From contig BRXU01000002.1 in assembly GCA_030267565.1 (NCBI GenBank), positions 6,577,501-6,641,500 on the forward strand: a DNA stretch of 64,000 nt, read 5' to 3'. The translations under genes were made by a program, and so were the position numbers. Shown here piece by piece: positions 21,129-33,477 of this stretch (its first letter is position 1; every line of letters begins with the position of its first letter). Source of the stretch: Pleodorina starrii. Lineage: Eukaryota > Chlorophyta > Chlorophyceae > Chlamydomonadales > Volvocaceae. The notes under the pieces are model-generated. The model ran no database searches. It was not told the DNA's origin and worked only from the letters and a program-made list of their open reading frames with translations.

Positions 21129-22584
21129 TGGGCAGGGCAACTGAGAGCGAGCTGGCGAAGACAAGGCCAGGTTTTGATGGAGAGGAAATCGAGAGTGAGA
21201 GCAATTTCAGACGTTTAAGAGGGTTAATATGTGAATGGGCTGCAGTTACTGCCCAAGGAGAACCTTAACTGCGAGGGGAGTGTCAGGGAGCCTTCGAGCA
21301 GACGTCGTAGTCGAGTGAACGCAGTAAACGCCAATTCGCAATATGTTGGCGGTCAGACGTTTTGAAGGCGCACGGGTTGAGAGTTAGATAATGGCATAGC
21401 CATAGTAATGCCAACTATATCGTCCGACCGACTACAGCTTTCCCACTTAAAGCGTGTCACTTGCAATGACGGGGTATGTGCGTGCGGCGAAAGTCTCTGC
21501 CGAGAGTGTTCAGTAGTGTTAGAGAAACTTTCGGCCCTGTCGAGAGAACTGTCATTGTGTTGGATGGGTGAAAGCTGGGCGAGACCATTCCTTCATTTGG
21601 TTCGGGGTTGAGAATGTTTCAGCGAGGTAGTGAGTGGTAATGATGCGTGATGGGAACGGATGGGAAACAGGTATGCAAAACTCGTGCACGCATGCATGAG
21701 CACTTCGGCTCACTGGATGCTCAAGGTTATTGTGTGTTGTAAAGCACTTGCGACCTATGCGTCTACATACACTCTCTAATTCAAGAAATGAGCCGGCATA
21801 CCAGACAGCACGGGCCATCAGACAGGAATCTGGGGGAGTACGCCTCACAAACCTGCCGCCGCGGAGCCCGCGGCCACGAGGGAATCCACCACGAGGCTCC
21901 CTACTTTCAACTGTCCACGTCCAAACAAATAGTGTATCCAAAAAATTCAAGAGAAACTGGCGGCTTGTAACTGAATGGCGTAAATGACTGAGACTGTGAG
22001 ACATCACGCGCTCCGGGACGAATCGTCACTGTGCAATAGGGGAGTAACAGCGCTCGCGGCATCGAGCCCCACGCGCTTACAAAAATTTACATGCTGACAC
22101 GCAGAGATTTGGCCGTCTAAGGATCGTCACGTGGGGGATTGTGGCACATACATCTCGGACGTCGCTAGTTAGTAGCAACCGTAATTAACCGACACCGATC
22201 ATTGATACTACGTAGTACGTACCTAATCCGATTAAATATGTCATTAAATGAGCAAAGGAATGCATTCTCATGGATAAGCTCAACATATGGGCGCCGTCAG
22301 GTCATCGTCGAGTTTTTCGTGCAGTTCGTGCAGGTCACAGGTTCACTCACATGTCACCTTTCTTCTGTCATCTGTTTCTGATATATAAAAATATAATGCG
22401 CATTTGCCAAAGATTGGGTCTTTGATCTCCATTATGTCGTGCAATGCAACCGAATCGCCGACGCAAACAATTGCCTTATTAAAGTCCTCATTAAATATTT
22501 GTTGAATTGATTGAGAAGTCATAGGCGCCTCCGATTAGCAGTTAAACGAGAGCACAGGCTTAACTTGCGCGTCGAAAGTGGGCC
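21129..22584. other. LHCSR 3' flank and AT-richer intergenic stretch
   Basis: TGTAA (the green-algal poly(A) signal) occurs at 21738-21742 and 21966-21970; either could end LHCSR transcripts, with low certainty. From about 22080 to 22560 the sequence is clearly more AT-rich than its surroundings and contains the palindrome TACTACGTAGTA at about 22207. No gene was recognised. Confidence 0.45.
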
Positions 22585-25500
22585 ATGCTTAAACACCAAT
22601 CTTTAAACTGTGAGATGCTTGCCAACGAATATGGGCAACAACGTACTATTCCCCCACTGGCTCGCGCTCGAGCCATGCAAGCGCGAAGCACCTCGCTGCC
22701 GTCATCGCGCACGACTTCGCGCCCCCACTTGAGTCGTGGATGGAGTATGTTAGCTTCCGAAAGGCTTCGGGCTGCCGCAGCGCTCCCGCCCTCGTCGGCT
22801 TCCGCCCCACCTCCGGCGCAGCCCACGGTCGTGGACATTCCCGCCAGCCAGCAGGAGGCGGTAGACATCGCCGTCCAGTGCCTGCTGCCAGCGCTCCAGC
22901 CCCACCTAGCCAACCTCAAATCTGTAAAGACCTCCAGGGTGGGTGAGCCAGCCGGCCAGCCGGCCGGAAGCGTAGGACCGCCAGCGGGCGAAGGGGTTAG
23001 GCTGGACACGCGACCGACTGCCAAATTACGGGATTCTTTCTAGGACATGTTGACTGCTGTAAGTCGAGCACAAAAGCAGAGGCGCCAGTGTCGTGGCCAA
23101 GGCTGCGGGACGCTGGGGGAAGGCGCTGGTCATTTCGGTCAGCGAATCAGCATCCTACGGGGCCGTGGAGAAGGTGCTTCTGGTTAAGTGGGGGGCCAGC
23201 TGGACGGAGGTCAGGTTGCCGGCCGGAGGTCCACCCGCGTGCGTGCTGCGAACCTCCCGACCGCGTATGCCTGGAACGGACCGATAGGTGGCCACCCGCA
23301 AGCGGAAGTGGGTGTCCCCGCACGAAGTGGGACCTGGGACATGGTACAGCGCGCGCCATCCCAGTGCCGTCACGAACCCAAGGGCGCCCCGGCCCCGGCT
23401 TTCCATCGCGCTAGCATGGGACCAACGCCCGTGCCCTTTGCCCCGAAGTGACACAGTACGCCACAGAACGGAACCCCTTTGATCCCTTCAGCCTTTTCGT
23501 GGGGACGTCGCTCCCACCTCCCCCTATTGCAGCCTCCCAGACCTTCCCTACCTGCCCTTCCATGCCAGCCACTCCTCCCCATCTTCTCTCCCTGCATTCC
23601 TCACAACTGCGGCCGCCCCTGCGTGTGATCCGTCTCCCGCCGCCAAATGGCCGTTTTTCACACTCACCGCTTCGTCTTTGTTACGCCCGCCTGCTGCATG
23701 TTCAGGGCTTCAGCAACGCGTCCAAGTCCGGCGCCGCCGCTAATCGCTTCGGTGTCGAGATCCCCGTCCTCGATACCTCTGCTGCGGCAGCGGTGGACCT
23801 GGCCAGCCTCATTATCGCCAGCACCGGGGCGCGCATCAAGCAGCGCAGCGGCGGCGCTGCCGCGGCGGCGGTGGCGCCCGCCAACTGGACCATCGTTCAT
23901 GCGCGAGAGGACGCGGTGCAGCTCGCCCGGAGCCGCGGCGGAGGCGCCGGTGGCGGGCAGGTGTTGGGTCTACGCCGGGCGTGTCAGCAGCCGCAAATTG
24001 GCGGGCTGCTGATGGTGGTGGAGCCGCTCGTGAGCGATGTGAGACGCTGTGTGTGTAAATATGTTTGTGTTGTGAAGGGCAGGAGCGGAACGGAGGTTGG
24101 GAGGGGCAGTGGGAAGGCGGAATCTGACGCATGGGAGGGAGGGAGAGAGGAGAGGGGCTTGTAGACATGTGCGGTATGGTTGGTTGGGCAGTACATCGCG
24201 CCAAGTCGGCAACTGTTTGCCGCACGAACGGCGACCATCCTGCTGAACACTAGCCGTGTCATAGTCAGGGCCTTCGGGACAGGGACGGTCCGGCGCCGTC
24301 CGCCTCCTTTTGTTCGCCGCGTTATGCATTAGCGGGTGCCCTCCTTGTATGTTCCCTTTACCCCTTCTCCTTCCCCTCTCTCTCCCTCTTCCCCCACGCC
24401 TCCCTACACACCCAGCCTGTTATACCCCCCAACCAGCCATGGAGTCCAGCACTGCAGCACTCGGGCGGGTCGGGTTACTCGGAGCGTCGTCCCGTGCTCG
24501 AATCCCCTGGCTTCAATTTACTTAGGCCCCCCGGCGTCTCCCTCTCGCGAGCTTTCCAGGAAGAGTTTCCCGGCCCCACCTTGTAACCCTGTATCCTGAC
24601 ATCCCCCACTGACTTCACCTAGCTACGTACTTCATTACCATGCATGAGGTTCGGCCCATCCGTGAATACCCCTCCCATGCAGGTTGCCCTGGTGGAGCAG
24701 TTGCTTGATGAGGTGTGGGTGGGTCCCGCGGCGGTGGTGCTCAACCCGCAGTGGTCCCAGCAGGGGGTGACCCTGCCATCCGAGTACGCCGGGGTGGGCG
24801 AGTCCATACAGGTGGTCTACAGCTTCCTGCCCTGCGCCATTCAGGTTAGCCGGGAAGACGAGGGAAACGTGGGGAGTTGCGTCGGGTTATAGGGCAAGAC
24901 GGGACGGGGCAAGAGGGGGCAGGACGGGGCTGGGCGGGGCGTCGGACCTCGCGATGGTTGGGCTGGGCAGAGGAGGTTTGCAAGGCTGGATAGGTTGTAG
25001 CAGCCGCGCGGAGTGCCTGGTGTAGGCTGTTGCCAGTGAGATCAGGTTGCCAATCCGTTTCGATCATCTCCCATTGGGACTCATGTGCTGAGCTGAGCTG
25101 AGCCACCCCCGGGAGGGGCCAGGGCGCGCGCCTCTGTCACGGCCTGGACGTTGCCCACCGAGCGAATGTGGATGCCGGTGGCTTTGCTGCTGTAGCGCAA
25201 CGCGGCAGGACAGGGCCTTAGCTGACACACGCCAGCGCGCATTCGCGCCTCGAGGGCATGTTGGGCCGGGTACCCGGGTTACACGGCCCTTCAGGCACGA
25301 ATGCGCGGGGACGTGTGTGTGCCAGTCGTCCGCATTGGTTTTGGGGCATCCGGGGCACCCCGCGATCCCAGGCCTGCCGCGACACGCACGCAGAGTGGGG
25401 ACTCGGGGACGGTCGGAGGAATGCGGCTTCCAGGTGCTTCAAATGTCATAAAACGCAGGCGGGTGCAGCTTTGCCGGCGCGCGGGTGCCGATTTCGCCTG

Positions 25501-26371
25501 GCTTGCGTTTTGGCCCCCTTGAAGCCACGCCGGGGCAGGCGGCACCGCCAGCAAGCTGCATGAAAGGCTGCACCGCGTGCCTGAAGGGATTGCCGGGCGC
25601 TATCGCCCGACCGAAGCCACCGATGCTGGCGGCCGGTTTGGCGTTGCATGGCGCTTTTGTCTCCCCGACGCAGTGTCCGAAGCACACCGTCCGCGCCGCA
25701 ATATCCCGACCCGCGCTTCGTCTCACGCAGGGATTGTTAGGACCGAAGGAAGGCGCCGTGCTGCGTACGGTGGAATCGGGGGCCGCGGCCGCCAGCGGCG
25801 GCGCCCCCTGGCGAATTCTGCTGAAAGAGAAGGACCAGTTCGTGCAGGTACTGGGACTGGGGGCCGCTCTGGTTTTGCGTTCACACAGACTTATCCCCCC
25901 CATCCGAGCGACGCATTTCTTTACCGTGCACGGGCTCCGGCCTGTCCGTGGATACCTTCCTCCCCCCTCCGAGGGGCCGGATGAGCGCGGGTCTGGGACT
26001 CTCGATTACACCGCCGCCGCGACACACCGCCGCGTGCAGGCGTCGCTGCCATGGCGCGCGGCGGCTCGCGGGCCGTGCTGTCCGGACCCAACCAGTAAAC
26101 TGGCACACCGTGGATGACGACGTCACGCACTGATTTGTCCAATCTTGTCCTAAGCTCCCCGACCCATTCCACCTTCCCGTCGCCCTTCCCGTCGCCCTTC
26201 ACCTCCGCCTCTCTCGCCCCCGGTCCCCGTCCCCGCCAGGTCGGCGCAATGTCTCGGCGGCCCGCAAACAGTGATCTGGAGGTGGCTTTCATTAACGCTG
26301 CCGCCGCATCCAGCCCCCTGACCAAGACCGCCAAGTTTCTGCGGGGCCTGATCCCCGGCGGCAAGAAGTAG
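22585..26371 (+). CDS. DUF1995-domain protein, probably plastid-targeted, six exons
   Basis: Exons 22585-22942, 23082-23209, 23706-24038, 24683-24844, 25731-25847, 26240-26371 join in phase to 409 residues. DUF1995 proteins occur in plants, algae and cyanobacteria; some act in photosystem assembly, but the biochemical role is unsettled. Residues 1 to about 80 are Arg/Ser/Ala-rich, as in a chloroplast transit peptide. Domain signatures: IPASQQEAVDIAVQCLLPAL near the start; RFGVEIPVLDTS; LLMVVEPLVSDVALVEQL; VVLNPQWSQQG; SIQVVYSFLPCAIQG; LLGPKEGAVLRTVESG; APWRILLKEKDQFVQVG. The C-terminus ends KFLRGLIPGGKK. Exon 3 has alternative in-frame donors at 24030 and 24039, the latter retaining Val-Ser-Asp. 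Exon 1/2 phase (phase 1, donor GTGAGC at 22943) is the least certain join. Introns are strongly pyrimidine-rich. Confidence 0.8.
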
Positions 26372-26864
26372 CCGCGGATTTGGCTTTCTCTTGGCCACAA
26401 CTTGACTTATTATCAGCCAAAGCGTTCGACAACAACTTGACTTTGTGTGCAGATATAAGAATGATGATGGCGGTGGTCTGTGTGTGGCTATGGTAACGGT
26501 GGTGGCGAGCTGGCGACCATAGTGGAAGTCGCAGAAGGTTGGCCATTGGACAATCATGTACATAACATCAGGTTGAAACATGTACTTCAGGTGTTGAAAG
26601 TCTATAAATGTGCTAACTGGCGTTCCCCGACTGGCGTTCATCGTGTTCCTGGTTTCGGAGCGCAAAAACATCAGGAACCGGGCTGATCAGCCAGATAACG
26701 ACCAGCGTCAAATGCAGTTACAATGTTTAGTCAAAGCTAAAATTGCATGGTCGGCTTATGTTGTCGTAGCTCCTTGCCTAGCTCTGCGATGCGCTTGCAT
26801 ATATTGATAAGACAACTTTGAAACAATCCGATTGTGCCCTTATTTTCTTGGATTTTGCAACAAT
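26372..26864. other. Intergenic between DUF1995 and SET genes
   Basis: About 490 bp between tandemly oriented genes. It should hold the 3' UTR of the DUF1995 gene and the promoter of the SET gene. No clear TATA box, TGTAA signal or repeat was picked out. Confidence 0.4.
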
Positions 26865-29800
26865 ATGCACTTGCAACAATTAGGCCATCCGCCCCGCGCG
26901 GCGTTAGCGCCCGGTCAGCGCCGACCGTTGCCCTTTGCACCCTGCGCTGGCCCCGTCGCGCCCGCGGAGCGCAGCCCATCGCCTCCCCAGCCGCCGCCTC
27001 AACAACAGCCTCCACAACAGCCGCCGGCCGTCGCGCTGGAGGACTCGCGCACGCAGGCCTTCATGTCCTGGGCGCGTGGGCCGGCCAGCATCCGCTTCGC
27101 CGGCGTGCGGCCCTCCACTTTTGCCGGCGTGCGCGGCTTGGCAGCTTCCTCCGACGTAGCCAACGACGCCCTGCTGGTGGAGGTGCCGCGCCGCTCGGCG
27201 GTGGTGCTCGCGCCCAAGCAGCGCAACTCCTGCCCGGGCCTGGTCACGGATGAATGGTGGCGAGCCGCCCCCTGGTTTGCCAAGATGGGGGTTATGCTGC
27301 TTTGGCACAAGCGCCAAGGGGGCCAGTCGTCGCTGGCGCCCTGGATCGCGCAGCTGCCGGCGGACACGGGCGTGCCGGTGCTGTGGGGCGAGCGGCAGCT
27401 GGCGGCGCTGCAGTACCCCCACCTCATTGCACAGGTGGGGCCCGGACGGGAGGGCCGGGGGGTTATCCACGGGGGAGGGTTGAAGAGTGAAAGGGGGGAG
27501 CGAAAGGGAAGGGCGGGGGCGACATGCGTAAATGGTATCGGTGCTGGTGGCAGCAAACAGCGTGGATGGAAGGGCGGATGGAATGGGGATGTACGGGCAG
27601 TGCTCGGGCTTGCCACGGGAAAGCCGAGCCGTGTAAATGGTGGTATGTTTCATGGCAGTAGTATGGCAGCCCGGGGGCCGTGGGTAGGAGACGCGGAGCT
27701 GCGCGGCAGGTCGGGCAGAGTACATCGTCGCAGCGGAGCGGGTGGCCCCATCCGACCCTGCCGCTCCCCTCCCGGGCACTTCACTCAACAGCTCCGTACC
27801 ACGCACGATGCCGGCCGCGCAAACGCGCCGCAAACCCAAACGCAGGTCAAGGAGCAGCAGCGCGAGTGGCAGCAGCTGTACGACGAGCTCGTCCGTACAG
27901 GCACGCCCGCCGGCGCGCAGCCTCCTAGTCGCGAAGACTTTTTCTGGGCCATGTCCTGTGTCCGCAGTCGTACCTTCAGCGGCCCCTACATCGGCTCCAC
28001 ACTCCAGGACCGGCTGCGCACCGCGGCCCTGGTGGCGGCTCTGGCGGTTGGCAACACGGCGCTGGGGCTGGCGGACCCGCAGAAGACGCTGAGCGCCGCC
28101 ATTGCCGTACTGCTGTTCAATGTGCTGTACGAGTTGATCTTGTCGAGATCTCTGAAGCAATACGCGATCTGCCCGCTGATCGATCTGTTCAACCATAATA
28201 GCGCCGTACAGGTAGGTGGGCTTGCTGCGGGCTGGGCGTTTGTGTGAGGAGCTGGGAGCTGGTTTGTGGGGGGGGGGTAGTGAGGTTGGTGGAGGGTGGG
28301 AGAGTGAGTGAGTCGGGGAGGCAACGCGGTGAGGGCGGAGTGGTGGGCGGTCGGGGGCTGGCGCGTCCCGTGGTAGACGGGCTGCGCGGGTTGCATGGGC
28401 CGGAGCTCCTCTGGCAGAGCTAGCTGGGCTGGGTTGGGTGGGGGCGTCGGTGGGAGAAAGGACCGCGGGCAGCAGGCAGCGGACAACTGTCGCCGTGCGC
28501 TCATGTACGGTGGGTGTGGTTGGGAAGAGGGGGAGAGTCGGGCAGAGGAGACGAGGCAGCCAGCTGCGGTGTGCGACGCGGCGCAGCGCACGGGGCACAG
28601 GGGGTCGAGGGGTGCGGGATGCTAGGAAGTGCCCTCCCCCAAGCAGGTAGCAACACATTTTGGGACCGCAGTATTCCTTTGCAGGCAGCGGCAGCCCGGC
28701 CCCGATCCCGGCTGTGCGAGGAAATGACGGTGCGCGTGCGTCGGAGCGGGAGGCGCTGCACGGTTATAAGAACTGCATGTCCACGTCCCCGGGGTTTTTA
28801 ACAGGGGCGCCTGCGGTTTTTACGCTGGCTCGCCCGCAGCGCGTAGGCCCCGTGTTCATTTGTTGAGTTGCTCCCTCCGCGGTGTCATCTCTACTTTCCC
28901 CTCAACCTGTCTGGCTGGTGCCCCTCTCTCCCTTGTGCAGAGCGAGGTGTCGTACAACTACTTTGGTGACAGCTACAGCGTCGTGGCTAGCAGGGAGTTC
29001 AAAAAGGGCGAGCAGGTGCGCACAGGGGCTCGTCCGTTTTCGTACTTGCGTATCGTACTTGCTGTACTACATAGTTGCTGCGCGCATGTGCCGGCCGGCA
29101 TGGCTTGCGGGGCGGCGTGGCCCTGTAAGGCCCGATAAGGTCTCGGAGCGTCAGAGAGCATGGAGCTCTTCAATGTATGGCAACGGCTGGCTTGAGCGGA
29201 GGGAGGGGCTGGGGTCGGCCCAAGGCGTCTGCAGATATGTGGTGACACGTGTGTTGCCCGTGGTAAACATGGGAAGGGGCCGCTGATGTGCAAGGCGGGC
29301 CTGGGGGGCACGAAGGTCCGTGACGGCTGATAGGCTGGCGAGCGGGGTGGGAACATAAAAACGATACCGCGGCGGAGGGACGTGGGCGACCGAGAACCCT
29401 AAGTAATACTTACCAGACATACCTCTACCGTTACCGGAAGAGCTGCGACCGCGTCCCCGCCGTACCAACGCGAACCGACAACTATGCGCGACAGCAGAGT
29501 AACGGCACAAACGGCCAGACGGTACGAACAGACAACGAATTAGTCACCTGCGCTCAACAGGGGAAACGGAGCGGGCGAGAGCGAAGGGAATGAAGGGTGT
29601 AAATGATGACAATGGAGAAGGAAAGGAAAGGAACAAATGGGCGCCAACAGGCGGGCAGGCAAGCAAACAAGCATGAAGGCATGAACCACAAAAAGACGCG
29701 GCGGCGACGCGGTGCAAAGAGGGCACGGACGAGGGGCATGCGAGAGAGGCAGAACGGCAAATAAAATGGACGCGCAAGGGGAACGATAGGGAGTAAATGG

Positions 29801-32353
29801 TGCAAAAGACAGACACGAACTCCGAAAGCGGGAATTGAAATCAGAGCAAAGAGATGCGACTAGGGGTTGGATATTGCATGGCTGGGCCGGATGGCGGACC
29901 GACGGTCCGGGACCGTGAAGAATCGGCTCCCCACCACACCGGCCTAGCACACAGGCCGCCACGCATCAGGGGCACTGTGCCGGGGGCCCCGGGGGCCGAT
30001 GCCAGACGGGCAACGTGTGGGGCGCAAACAGGGGGGCAAAGGGGGGCACCAAACAGTGAGCGGGGTGGGGCACATCCGGCGGCGCATGCGGCGCGCCTAG
30101 CCAGAAGGTACCGTACCTCGCTCGTTCCGACACACACTGCCTCGGTGTCTTGCACCTGCTCACTTCAGCCACCTGCTCAAACGGGGTATGGCCGTGACCC
30201 GTGTTCGCGCAGTATTGCGCATCGACATGGCAGCGCATGCTCCTCCAGGCCCCGACCCCCACCAACACACGGCACTGGTAAGGGAACAGGTGCGCCCATG
30301 GCTGGGTCCCTTCGTCAACGTCGCCTCCGTTTCTGCTCGCTGCGGTTTATCTCCGCTACCCTCCACCTGCCCACCCGCCCGCCCTCCCCTCCGTCGCCCC
30401 TCGCAGGTGTTCATTTCGTACGGCGCCCAGTCGAATGACTCGTTGATGCAGTACTACGGCTTCGCCGAAGCCGACAACCCGCAGGACGTGTACGTCATGA
30501 GCGATATGCTGCGATGGCTGACGGCGCTGCGACCCGTGGGTCAGTCCCGACTGGAGGCACTCAAGGCCAGCCCCCTGGCGGCCTGCCTGCAACAGGTGCG
30601 TGTGAGCGAGGTGTGTGTGCGTGTGAGTGCGGGTGCGTCTGTGCCTGGGCGAGCGCTCTCTCCCGCCGTCCCTGCACCCCGCCTCGCTCCGCTTCACTTC
30701 GCTTTCTGAACCCGTTACGTGGTGGACCCGTTGCTTGATACCTCTAAACCTGGGTTCTCGTCCTGGACCATTTGCAAGCTGGGCCCTCGGCTTACTGAGC
30801 CCATTGCTTACTGAACATTGCTTGTTGGGCCCCTATCCGCCCACCGGCCTACCCATGGAAACCCGCCCCGGTCCCCTGGAACCATAGGTGGTGATCCAGC
30901 GGGCTGGCTTCCCCGCGGAGGCTCTGCAGGCGGTGCGATTCCTGATGGCGGGGGAGCAGCAGGCGGCAGCAGGTGGGGCGGCAGCAGCATGGGGGTCACG
31001 TCTTGCGGGATTGGGATGAAGACGTGCGTGGGGGCGGCGGGGACGGGAGGGTGATGGCACACCACTCCGCGGGCGGGCGGGTGGAAAAAGTACGAACCGC
31101 AGCGATGCTGACAAACGGACTCAGGAGTATACCGCATGTAGCCTTCCCACAATCTAACGAGCTGCGACCGCGTCGCCGCCGGACCAGCCGGGTGGGCGGG
31201 AGGGTGGAGCGGGGGAGGTGAGGGCGCTTGGTGGGGCCCAACCGGCGAGGATGGCACCAACGTAGGGATCGTGGGAAGGTTGGCAGAATGCGGAAAGGCG
31301 GGCCACACGCCCCAGCCTCGCTTTGCTTCGGGAGTTTGGGCTGGCGGGTTAATTACTCTCTCGGCATACACTGCCCTGACAACGTTCGTAGTGCAGTGCT
31401 GTCGAGTCCTGAACGCCACCGCGACACATCGGGCTCCTGCGCATACCGCGGTGCGAAAGGGCCTGCCGCACCCGCCCCCGAATGAGGGCCGTCCCTCAGG
31501 CGACGAAGCCCCTTGCCCGGTTCCGGTGGAGCCACCGTAATCCGCGGGTAGCCTCGTCACGGTTCCTGGCGGGCGAGCGCCTCCCTACGCGCCCTCAACC
31601 TTTCCGCGCCCTGAGCCCCTCCACCTCACACACCCGCAGGCCCCCCCCTGCCACTTCCTCCCCTCCTGCTCCCCGAGCTGCCCGCATACGGAAGGCTAAG
31701 CGAGCACATTGCTTCCCAAGCCTAGTGCGCGCCTCCATTACTTCGCTGCGGCCCTCTTCTAAAGCGAGCCCGGTCCTCACCCACCCACCCACCCCCAGGC
31801 GTGTCCTCCGCGTCCAAGGCCGGCTCTCCCGAGCAGGAGGCCCAACTGGCTCTGCTGCTGGCGGAGGTGGTCCGGGCGGAGCTGGAGCAGATGGGGAGCA
31901 GCCTAAAGGTGGGTGAGGGTTGATGAAACTGACACTGCAGGTGGGGGGCGGGGCCGGTCCCGCTCTCGTCTACGGTATGTAGCTGACGAGCCGTGTTTGG
32001 GGCCGGATGGGGGCCAAGGAGAAGGGCGCGTCTGACTGCCCTGTCACTGCTTGGCTGCTCATGCTCATGTTAGTGGGTACCACCTGTGCTGTTCCCTCTG
32101 CTTTTGTTCGCCAGCTGCCACCTTGTTGGTCTGGTGGTGGTGGTGGTGGTGGTGGTGGTGGTGGTGGTGGTGGTGGTGGTCCTTATTGATGTTGTCGCTG
32201 CCCTTGGCGCAGGAGGACCTGGCGCTGCTCAGCGGGGGAGGTGGCGGCGGGCGGAAGGGCGGCTTGTCGGGGCCGGAGGCGGCGGCGGTGGCTTTCCGTG
32301 TGGAGAAGAAGCGAGTGCTGGGAGCCGTGCTGCGGAATCTGGGCGCGGAGTGA
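26865..32353 (+). CDS. SET-domain (LSMT/SETD3-like) lysine methyltransferase with hydrophobic insert
   Basis: Exons 26865-27434, 27846-28211, 28941-29015, 30407-30595, 30888-30972, 31799-31908, 32213-32353 join in phase to 511 residues. The ATG at 26865 is the first in frame and opens a Gln/Pro-rich leader consistent with organelle targeting. SET features: SIRFAGVRPSTFAGVRGL and LLVEVPRRSAVVL (N-flank), the long LSMT-type insert, REDFFWAMSCVRSRTFSGPY, CPLIDLFNHNS (catalytic NH motif, about N306/H307), SVVASREFKKGEQVFISYGAQSND (ending in the GxxSND tail motif) and LMQYYGFAE. A Rubis-subs-bind-like helical C-terminus follows. By family it should use SAM to methylate a lysine of a partner protein; the substrate is unknown. 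Oddity: residues about 242-292, between FSGPYIG and PLIDLFNHN, form two hydrophobic stretches (LVAALAVGNTALGLA; AAIAVLLFNVLYELIL) that could be membrane helices. The penultimate exons are supported by phase only. Confidence 0.8.
32130..32180. repeat. (TGG)n microsatellite in the last SET-gene intron
   Basis: About 16 uninterrupted TGG units sit 33 bp before the acceptor of the last exon (32213). No stop arises in two of the frames, so read-through would add poly-Gly or poly-Val/Trp. Confidence 0.95.
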
Positions 32354-33477
32354 ATGGGGTGGGCTGGGAAGAAGCCGGGGAGCCGCCGGGTGAGTGGTGG
32401 GGCAGGGAGGGCTTAGATGGGAAAAGGATGCGCTCTCTCGGCATCGTTACGAGCGGCCTTTGCCCCGAGGGGAAGAAAGCAAGAAATGGTAAACCGGTAG
32501 TGAAGCGCGGGAGGCGCCGTTGGCCGAAGCGATTACGGAAGGGGAGGTAACAGGTGAAAGGTGTCGCGTGGGAGGCGCTGCGAATGCGGGACTCCACGGC
32601 GTGGTAGTGGTTTAGGGTTTGGAAACAGAGAGCTGGGCGAAGATTAGTTGGGATCGGGTGCGAGCTGAAGCTCCCCCTGGTGCTGCGACGTGTTTGATAG
32701 CGCTAAGAGTCACGGCGGCACCCGGAACCCTTGCGTCGGAGTCCAGACGAGTGCATCTATCGGTACCATACCGTGGTACGGCATATGTCTGAGCGCCAGT
32801 CAGTTGCGAAGGCGGCCCGTGCATGATGCGATGCGATTCGTGTCGTGTCGTATTCCTCGAAGGCCCGCCGCCGCCAGGACTGATTACCAACTTTGCAGCC
32901 AAGGTCATTGCTGCAATAGTGCAGTCACGCGCGACGTTGGAGAGTTCATAGGGCGAAAGGAGTGTCCTTGCGTCGTACCTGGAATAGGGTCGAACAAGAC
33001 CAAGGGGCCAACCGCTGTTGGAAGCGGAACTTGAACGGCGCTGTGAAAGGACGTCGGAAGCGGCTAGGGCAAGAGATAGATGGAAAGCGCTAGGAATGAC
33101 TGCTGCTTGCTGTGCAAAGAGGGGGGGGGCCAAGGTTGTATCCGTTGCAAAGCGGGTGCCGAGGCGCGCCGTCCTGGACGCAGTAAGTTGCGTTCGGTGG
33201 ATGGACGTCGGAGCTAGCTGAGCGACCAAGCCGGTCCTCGGCCGGCAGGCTTGGGTCCGGTTCCGGTAGCCATCACCGTTTGTATACGTATCGGTAATAC
33301 GATATTGCATCTTATGCTCGCGTCGAGCCGACGCTGGGCGCAAGTGGCCCGCCCGCCAGTATCAGGGCGGGTCCCCAGCAGCACCTGGAGGGTTTGCCCT
33401 TGATCTTGGCCGTTGCGGGTCGTGTCTCTGGCCGCTTGGGTGTTGGGTCCGCCTTCCGCGGTTTGGGGCTTCGGCCG
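32354..33477. other. Downstream of the SET gene; no gene recognised
   Basis: A minus frame of 243 codons at 33343-32612 is open but has repeat-like composition and no motif. The right part leads into the dispersed repeat that starts about 33478. Confidence 0.4.

Noticed and set aside
23448..23705. Upstream extension of DUF1995 exon 3
   Set aside because: The frame is open but the sequence is a strong pyrimidine-rich intron end with a TTCAG acceptor.
32612..33343. 243-codon minus frame
   Set aside because: Composition is repeat-like, no conserved motif, and it runs into the dispersed repeat.
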